A DNA stretch of 64,000 bases from Diphasiastrum complanatum. Lineage: Eukaryota; Streptophyta; Lycopodiopsida; Lycopodiales; Lycopodiaceae. A program made the position numbers and the translations under genes. Below are positions 56,871-64,000 of this stretch, piece after piece. The DNA is taken from NCBI GenBank assembly GCA_029204225.1, contig CM055098.1, forward strand, positions 16,729,775-16,793,774, in the 5' to 3' direction. The stretch's first letter is position 1; every line of letters starts with the position of its first letter. Under the pieces are notes generated by a model, which was not told the DNA's origin, did no database searches, and saw only the letters and a program-made list of their open reading frames with translations.

Positions 56871-56882
56871 GGTGGGGGATAT
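56871..56882 (+). promoter_or_regulatory. polypurine tract after the unknown ORF
   Basis: GGTGGGGGATAT lies immediately before an LTR start TGTTGGAGGG. Confidence 0.65.
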
Positions 56883-57648
56883 TGTTGGAGGGTTTGCGAA
56901 TTCCAAGGCATCTCTAACCCTAGTTAATCAGTGAGAGGGATTTGGCACCCTGCGTGTGTAAGTCCCAACCTGATGATCACATAGTTATTTGATTAATTAG
57001 AAAGTCAATAAAAGGACTTTAGGCCTTTTTATAGGACTTTTAATCTCGCAGGGCCTAAATGTCAAGTTAGTGAATAAAGTTGGGTCTCCCACCAAAATTG
57101 GTTGAGATTCAATTTCAAATTGGTTCCTTCCAATTATTGAATGGGTTCTCACTCTTTTTTAAATATGAATAGTTAGGGAGGTAGAAGTGGGCCAATAGAA
57201 TTTTGAGACCAAGGCCCTCCTCTCTACTATAAATAGGAGCAAACTCGAGTTGCTCCTCATGTTCAAATCTTCATTTCAATATAAGCAGATTGGCTCTCTT
57301 ATGGAATGGACTTGTGAATGTCCTTGCTCTCTATCCTTTTTCCTCCATCTCTCATGCTTTTGTTGTATTTGCTAAATTGTTAGATATGAATATAATTGGG
57401 ATTGTATGTTCTTATGATTTTCGTGTGAGAGAAAGGGAGAGAGAGAAACAAGTATCTATCTCTTTGTGGATCGTAGGGTTAATAAATGTAGTGTTAATTG
57501 TGTAGTGTTAATGGATGTTAGAGTTAGATGTGGATCTTTCATACATGCTAGATTATGAGATATGCTATCGCTCTCACGGAATCGAACATATGCGTGACAA
57601 CTAACTTCATCTCCTTGATGGATTGAGGATAGGCTAGGAAATAAACCC
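56883..57648 (+). repeat. 3' LTR of the element carrying the unknown ORF
   Basis: Starts TGTTGGAGGGTTTGCG after the polypurine tract. A CCAAT box at 57192-57196 and TATAAATA at 57228-57235 form a U3-type promoter. The right edge is inferred near CCACTACA, just before chromovirus integrase sequence, and is uncertain. Confidence 0.6.
57192..57235 (+). promoter_or_regulatory. CCAAT box plus TATA box in LTR
   Basis: CCAAT at 57192 and TATAAATA at 57228, about 36 bp apart, within the LTR. This fits a pol II promoter driving the element transcript. Confidence 0.5.
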
Positions 57649-57660
57649 ACTACATCCAGC

Positions 57661-58938
57661 TTGTGAGGTGCTGCGAAAGAGGATCTTGCATCTCTATCAC
57701 GTTAGCCCTAGTGCTGGTCATCTTGTTGTGGATAGGACCTATGAGTTTATATGACATCACTTTTGGTGGTCTAGACTTAAGAAAGAAGTAAACCATTATG
57801 TGACACATTGTTTTAAATGTCAAGTTAATAAGGCTAAAAGGATTGAAGGATTAAAGTGTCTGGATTATTATGCCCATTACCTATACCAGAAGGGAGATGG
57901 GAGAGTATTTCCATGGACTTTAGCAACATAATGCTATCCTAGTTGTGGTTGACAGACTCACAAAAATGGCTCATTTTATCCCAACTAGTAATAAGATTGA
58001 TGCACCTGGTATGACTGATTTGTTTATACAACATGTATTTAGACTTCATGGATTACCTAGATCCATTGTGTCTGACAGGGATTCTCGTTTTATTGGCAAA
58101 TTTTGGACTGTAGTATTTGAGAAGTTAAGAGGTGCAATTGGGAATGAGTAGTTCTGATCATCTTGAAATAGATGGGCAGACTGAAAGAGTTAACCAAAAT
58201 TTGGAAGACATAGCTAGGACGTATGTGAGTGAAAGGCAAACCCAATGGGAACGTTACCTACCATTGTTGGAGTTTGCCTATAATGATAAAAAGAATGCAT
58301 CTACGAAGATGAGTCCTTTTGAGCTAAATTATAGTTTTAGACCAGCCAGTCCAGTTACTATAGGTATGCCTCATAAGACACCTAGTGCTATGGTATTTCT
58401 GACTCACATGCAACAGATGTTGGAGTTAGCAAAGAAAATTGTAAAAGCAACGATGAATTGGGCAAAGACATATGCTATATTGGATCGTACGCCAAGAGAG
58501 TTCGAGGATGGAGATATGATATTTCTCAGGATTCCAAAGGACTCGAAAACCCTAAAGACAGGAAAGTGCTATAAGTTGTCACCTAGATACTGTGGACCTT
58601 GGAAAATTGCTAAAAAAATTAATAGCGTTGCTTATGAATTGGATTTTCTTGTTGGTTGTAAGGTTCATCATGTTTTTCATGTTTCACGCTTAAAGAAGAT
58701 TTTACATGATGGTGATAACTTGTTGGCTGATGGCCTTGTATTATTTCTGGAGCATGGGGAGGTGATGCATGGACCAACGAGAGTATTGGACCGGAGGCAT
58801 AGACGGTTGCGAAATTGTTTGCTCCGTGATTACTGGGTTGCATGGCATGGACGACCTCTCAGTGATGCTACCTGGGAGATCGTGCATGGGTTGCATGCAC
58901 AATATCCAGACTTTGCCATCGAGTACGATGTCATCTAA
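57661..58938 (+). pseudogene. pol: Ty3/gypsy chromovirus integrase with chromodomain
   Basis: Reads the zinc-binding region (LYHVSPSAGHLVVDRTYEFI, then HCFKCQVNKAKR). The core follows with SMDF, VVVDRLTKMAHFIPTSN, SIVSDRDSRFIGKFW and DGQTERVNQNLED. The GPY/F-type tail is SPRYCGPWKIAKKI, then HHVFHVSRLKKIL. The last 55 residues (GPTRVLDRRHRRLRN, then WVAWHGRPLSDATWE) are a chromodomain, which in chromoviruses targets integration to chromatin marks. A stop near 57750 and frameshifts near 57930 and 58130 inactivate it. From 58132 the frame is open for 268 residues to TAA at 58936. Everything upstream of integrase was replaced by the preceding LTR. Confidence 0.85.
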
Positions 58939-58950
58939 GGAGGGAATGGA
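58937..58950 (+). promoter_or_regulatory. polypurine tract of the chromovirus
   Basis: AAGGAGGGAATGGA overlaps the stop codon and precedes the LTR. Confidence 0.75.
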
Positions 58951-59400
58951 TGTCACATGTACTTGGAATCCCTTGTCCAATGTAAATGATAAATTGTAAT
59001 TATTAATTTGTCAATGGCTAAGTCACCGGCCTGTTGAATCAATTGTAAATTGCAATGTAAATATTTGTTATAGTGGCTAAATCCGAGATGGCCAAGGGGG
59101 TATTGGGTCTCATGAGAGTTTGCTGGACTGACCTCCTAAAGAGTAGGAAGAGTTGACCGGTCAATGTGACACATGTCATATGCTCACTGAGACACTTGGT
59201 CCAGTGCATGAGTGACACTTGGACGGGTCAACAAGACATGTGTCATATGCTCATTGAGACACTTGGTCCAATGCATGAGTGACACGTGTCAGACTATCCA
59301 CCCACTAGCTTACCTATTTGCCAGGGTACTGCCAAGTGGCAAGTGTCGACTGTGCATGGAGTTTGTCATGTGTTGACGTTAGGATGTTTAAGGGGTGCTT
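58951..59400 (+). repeat. chromovirus 3' LTR, right edge uncertain
   Basis: Starts TGTCACATGTACTTGG. It contains a tandem pair of about 67-bp units at 59156-59222 and 59223-59288 (GTCATATGCTCA, then GAGACACTTGGTCCA). No partner LTR is available, so the end is approximate. Confidence 0.55.
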
Positions 59401-60719
59401 GAGGGGATATAGTGTGAGCCTTGTCAGACATTCGTCATTATGGTATTCCTATGCAACTATGGTTGGGAGGAGACTTCCAACAGAGCTCTCAAGTTTACTT
59501 GTTGATCTATGTACATTTGCTTGAGAATAATAAAGTGACGGATTTGCTGGGTAATTCTATGTATTTACTTAGGGTTTGTGAGCACGGTATGCAACAGATA
59601 GCAGCAAATTCACCAAATAAATGAGAGGGTTTCTTTGATGGAAATCCATTGCCAATTCGATTTATAAGCATTCCACCATGTTGGCACATTTTCCTTTGAT
59701 TCCTTCCATGCTTGAAGAAGATCTCCTCCTCCTTGAAAATAGCTACACCATCATGAAAGAAATTCAAGGCCTCCATACCTCATAATGATCATGAAGATCA
59801 AGATTACAAAGTAGATACATGTGTTACAATAGCAACCTTGAACTTATTGAGGCTACTTACTTGCTCATGGATATAAGTGTCCTTTATGGTTGATTCACTT
59901 ATTCTCATGAGAAGGGTACAAAATGCCTTGCAAAATGAAAAAACACAATTTGTCACACTATGAATGAGAAACGCATTCTTGCTCTTACAAGATCCAAGAT
60001 AAAAAAAATAGACGACATAACCATTTGCTTTCCAATTAATTTAGAACCAATTACAAGCCATAAAGAACATAAGATATGTCTTTACAAGAGACATCATACA
60101 AAGCTAGTATTGCCTCATTCCAATTTTGAGATGCAAAAATCTCATCAAAGCAATTTGGTTCATCAAATCATAGAAGGGAAGCAAAAGTGAATGTGTTGGA
60201 GTAGATAACACTTGAAATTTTCTCCTCTTTTCCATGAAGTGTAATCCACATAGACTTGGCCTTGCATCTTGAAAATATCCTTGGAACCATAAATTGATAA
60301 GTCCCCTCCTCAAGCCTTGGTCACTTTCCATCATACCCTTGGATTGTTGGTAGATATAAAGATCCTACAAGCATCCTCTTGATTGAGATAAGATTTTCCA
60401 TTACTCCTTACATGCAAAGGAATGTAGACAAAGCATATGGATCTCAAGATCCCCAAATTATCAACTTTTGACATCTTTCTATCAAACCCATTGATAAAAG
60501 ATACATCCAATTGAAGTCATCAATGAAGGAGACACATATGAAGGCACCATTTTTGCTTCTACTTGATGAAACCTCCTATACATAAATAAAATAGCCGGAA
60601 GTAGAAAATAAGTTGTGAGGGTCGTGGCATCCTGCAAGCGTAAGCATTTTAAAGATTTTTTTTTATGTTTTCTCAAACTTTTCTTACACATGGACCAATC
60701 AAAACACTCAAGTTTGAAT
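59401..60719. other. no gene recognised
   Basis: AT-rich sequence with short motif-free frames on both strands. It may contain the end of the chromovirus LTR and decayed copia untranslated sequence. Confidence 0.3.
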
Positions 60720-61496
60720 TCTATGTAATATACTTTTTGAGTCCACATTAAAAATGGCGTAACTTTTTAGTGGTAAGACTGATTTTAGCGGAGTTTGGTG
60801 CATTGGAAGGTGCTTTCCAATGATATCTTACATGACATACTTCTAAGCTACGATTAAAAAGTTATGAAAAATCAAATCTATTAGTTGAAAATAGTGTTAA
60901 AATGTTTTGATAATACAAAAAAGATGTTTGCACGAATTCTTATAAGGTCCTTTTGGAGCTCAAAACTCCTCTAATGCCCATAGCCTAATGAGCATTTGTA
61001 AAATAATGTATCTTAAATAAACTAGACTTTGGGCCATGTAATTATATTATTTTTAAAGGCCCAAAGTTTAAGTTAACTAAGTTTGTTAAGTAGTCAAAGT
61101 CAAAATGGTGGTAGGTGGGGTGTGCTTCTTTGTGCACCATGAATTAGAGTGTGTTTCTTTTGAAGGGTTAGGATTTTAATCCTACTTTCTTGAAGTAGCC
61201 AATAGAAACCAAGGGGCAAGGGCCTCCCCAAAGATAAAAAGGTGCCTCTTGTAACCCATTTGACATGCTGATAGAGAGCAGGAAACTCTACTATTTTGGT
61301 GAATCAAGCATCCTCATTGTGCTATTGCTTTGTGTCTTATGCTCTTTTGCTTGTAGTTTCTATTTCTCTTTGTTTTGCTATTCATTGTTTATGATAGTTT
61401 AAGCTCTTCCATTTAATGCATGTAATTGCTAATGAGTGCCTCCCTCTAATCTTTGTCTCTTCCCCCTCCTTTCACCACTATCAAGGATGATGTATG
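60720..61496 (+). repeat. possible solo or partial LTR
   Basis: It has an LTR-like layout: a CCAATAG box near 61199, GATAAAAAGG near 61234, then a T-rich U5-like stretch. The CCAATAGAAACCAAGGGGCAAGGGCC stretch resembles the promoter region of the 56.9-kb LTR. Edges could not be set. Confidence 0.3.
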
Positions 61497-62491
61497 TGTT
61501 GGATAGAGGTGTGTAAAAGATAGGTCGAAATAGAATCGAATAAAAAAAATTTGAATGACAAGAATTAAAACTTATCATGCGTAGTGGAATAAACCATCTT
61601 TATCTTTCTCTATGCATGACTACGCCTATCAATTTCGAACAAAACAATAGTGATAAAATCACGTTCGATCTTATAGTAACTAACTTTGAGATCATTAGTA
61701 CTACATGATTATGTAGCCAGAATTATCAGACAAATAATCAGGCGCAAAGAATTACAGAAACGCATACATTCTGAGACAAAGCTGAATGCAATAAGAAGAT
61801 AGTATTGATTCAGTATGAAAAAGAAATGGATGTAAATGAGTACAACAAGTTGCGGATCAAAGCCGCATACTCTAAGCTATCTCTGAACAGCTAAATATAA
61901 GTCTGAATTAAGCGCAACTACTAATAAGCAGTAAGTGCAATAGCAATCTCTAATCAACTCTAAGGAACTGAGCTAGAATGCTCAAGAGTGTTCAAGCTCG
62001 CAAGCTTGAGAGAGAAAATGCTAACTATTCAATACTCGATGATTGATCTTCATGCTTCAAAAATCTCGTGATGTAGGAATATGAACAACTATTTATACTA
62101 AGCACTTAGGTCACCAAATGCGTCATCTAGTCGGTTGTGATGTGTTGGCAACCATCCAGTTAGGACTTCTCAAAAATTACTTGCTGATAAATTAATGCAA
62201 GTCGGTGGCTTTGGTCGTAAACAGTCTGTCTGTAGATTTGAAGGTGAACTGTCACTCTGTATAAATGAACGTAAACTGTCATGCGAAAAATGGGAAGGTC
62301 TTCACCAACATCATTTTCTGAACATTTGAGGCATCCAAAAAGACGAAAATCCCAAAATTGCCGGCACTATGAGACATTTTTGAATAGTTATGCAGACTGT
62401 GTAAAAACATGAAAAAATCTGTAGGTCTGGATAAAAGTTGGACGAAGATTAAAAATGTCGATTAGTCGATTAGTAGGAGAATAATCCAACA
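61497..62491 (-). repeat. 3' LTR of a minus-strand copia element
   Basis: 995 bp, TGTTGGATAG to AATCCAACA on the plus strand. A minus-strand polypurine tract (AAGGGAGAG) abuts its inner edge at 62492-62501. Its outer 230 bp match the 5' LTR at 28072-28315, so this copy shows the full LTR length of that family. Confidence 0.75.
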
Positions 62492-63440
62492 CTCTCCCTT
62501 AATCTAAATCCATGAATGCCTTGACCTTTAATCTTATTTTTGCACAGAAATTTCTATGTGTATCCAAGCTTAATGCTTTGGTAAAAATATCTATTGTCAT
62601 ATCTTCTTGCATTCGACAGTACTGCAATCTAATCTCTTTGTCGAGAACTTTGATTCTAACATAGTGATACTTGAGTTCAATGTGCTTACTCCTAGAATGA
62701 AATCTAGGGTTGGCTGACAAGGCAATGGCACTTTGATTATCACAAAATAGTAATGTCGGAGCATATTGATTCAGACTGATATTTGAAAGTTTTTTTTTTT
62801 TAAAATTGCTTCCTTTGTAGCTTGTGAGGCTGTGATATATTCTGATTCTGTAGAAGATAGAGCTATCAAAGATTGCTTGCGACTGTTCCAGGAAATGGGA
62901 CCATTGTTGAGGAAGAATGTAAATCCAGAAGTAGATTTACGAGTGTCTACATCTCCTGTCCAACTTGCATCTATGTAACCACTGGGTAAATTGAGTTTGT
63001 CGTTGTTGACTTCTCCATAACAAATGCAAAAGTCAATAGTAGCTCAAAGATATCTCATGACTCTGATAAGAGCCTTCCAATGTGTCATACCAAGATTAGT
63101 CATATACTAACTTAAGGAGCTGACTGCAAAAGTTATGTCTGGCCTGGTACAGATCATTGCATACATAAGAGAACTTATTATCGAATGATAAGGATACTCA
63201 CGCATCTGCTCCTTCCCTTCGATTGTTCGGGGACACTAGTCCTTTGACAATTTGAGACCTGGTTCCATTGGTGAGAGAGCTGACTTGTAATTAACCAGAT
63301 TATATCTGACTAACATACTGTACATGTACTTCTGCTGAAAAATGTAGATCAACTTTCGATTTTTGTCTCTGTGTATTTGAATACCAAGGTAGAAATGAGC
63401 TTCACCCAGATGGGTCATGTCAAATTCGGAAGATAACATT
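62492..63440 (-). pseudogene. pol: copia reverse transcriptase C-terminal half and RNase H
   Basis: Minus-strand translation reads MTHLGEAHFYLGIQIHRDKN, then RPDITFAVSSLS and DASWTGDVDTRKSTSGF. It continues with SSTESEYITASQATKEAI, SANPRFHSRSKHIELKYHY, and DIFTKALSLD at the end. This covers the RT end and the RNase H of the same family as the 24-28 kb element, including the RNase H that copy lacks. Frameshifts are present, one in a T run near 62790. It is cut near 63440, so gag, integrase and the RT active site are missing. Confidence 0.8.
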
Positions 63441-64000
63441 GACTTGTTGGATTTATCTCCTCTACTCTCCTAAATCTCATTTTAATCTGCCTCCATTCAT
63501 GCTGCATTTTTACTCACGTTGTCGCACGGTCTGCATATTTACATGTAAAATAAGACAGACGAATAAAAAACGATTGTCTGCATAAATACAAGTAAATTCT
63601 CACATGCGAAGAAAAGGCAAAAAGAACGCGACACTGTGTTTTTACACGCGTTTTGTGACAGGCGAAAAAGGCGACACTATCTTACAAAATGCCAAAGGTG
63701 CCCTAGGAAAAGCGAAGGCACCCTATAAATCAAATTTTTCTTCTCATCTTCACCAACGTTCATTTCAGCGAAGACTGACGTCATGGCCCTTTTCACACTC
63801 ATCTCATACAACTGTGCTAACAGATTTGACAACGACAGCAGCCACCCACGATCTCCTACAAACAGCACATCCACTTTGTACTTTCTTCATCTGCACACCT
63901 GTAAATTGTGTATATATATAGAATACCATTTGCGTATTCAGCATGAATGAATGAAACGTGTGTGTAAAATAGAACATGTATCAGAAGCCTATCAGAGATA
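63441..64000 (+). promoter_or_regulatory. possible core promoter and first exon
   Basis: Unlike the rest of the right arm, this stretch shows no retroelement motif. TATAAAT at 63724-63730 is followed about 53 bp later by an ATG at 63783 that opens a 55-codon frame (MALFTLISYNCANRF...) to TGA at 63950. GGCGACAC/GCGACAC words repeat upstream. This may be the start of a gene that continues beyond the window, or chance. Confidence 0.25.

Overview
The window looks like nuclear DNA of a land plant with a large, repeat-rich genome. A gymnosperm or fern-scale genome is plausible, but the sequence does not name a species. It is AT-rich, shows no bacterial features, and has GT-AG introns of about 80-100 bp. 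Most of it consists of broken LTR retrotransposons (Ty1/copia and Ty3/gypsy) nested in, joined to and truncating one another. No gene for a plant housekeeping function was recognised. All calls come from reading the sequence and recalling family motifs; no database was searched.

Layout. 1-1.1 kb: a broken unknown coding region. 1.65-3.87 kb (minus): a three-exon gene that is intact as read, with coiled-coil and RNase-H/DDE-transposase-like features; it is the only sizeable intact non-retroviral coding unit. 4.3-9 kb: a gypsy gag remnant, a direct repeat, a region dense in GCGACG motifs, and a decayed copia gag with its primer-binding site and LTR edge. 9.4-11 kb: microsatellites and a 42-bp-type minisatellite with a MITE-like insert. 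12.5-14.2 kb (minus): a gypsy gag with zinc knuckles. 15.5-21.9 kb: three copia-type LTRs alternating with two nearly identical chimeric internal segments. 23.6-28.3 kb: a gypsy gag piece, then a nearly complete minus-strand copia element whose 5' LTR is interrupted by a second, plus-strand copia element; that one is fused at 29.95 kb to a gypsy integrase end. 31.4-37.9 kb: decayed copia pol and gag, with the gag split by an LTR-bearing insert of about 1.8 kb. 38.3-41.9 kb: a multi-exon transposase-like pseudogene ending in a SWIM-type motif (MULE-like). 42.5-47.3 kb: gypsy gag, then a copia gag-pro-int-RT. 47.3-57.6 kb: two copies of an unknown open reading frame that lies directly before a polypurine tract and an LTR. 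One copy is interrupted by a 6.99-kb LTR element with no recognisable coding capacity, whose 5' LTR carries two tRNA-like SINE copies. 57.66-59.4 kb: a chromovirus integrase with chromodomain plus 3' LTR. 61.5-63.4 kb: the 3' half of another copia copy from the 24-kb family. 63.5-64 kb: promoter-like sequence.

The retroelement pieces encode capsid, protease, integrase and reverse transcriptase. Every copy is broken, so none looks autonomous now. Most promising for follow-up are the intact three-exon gene, the MULE-like pseudogene, the unknown LTR-associated ORF family, the three-LTR chimeric array, and the SINE pair in an LTR.
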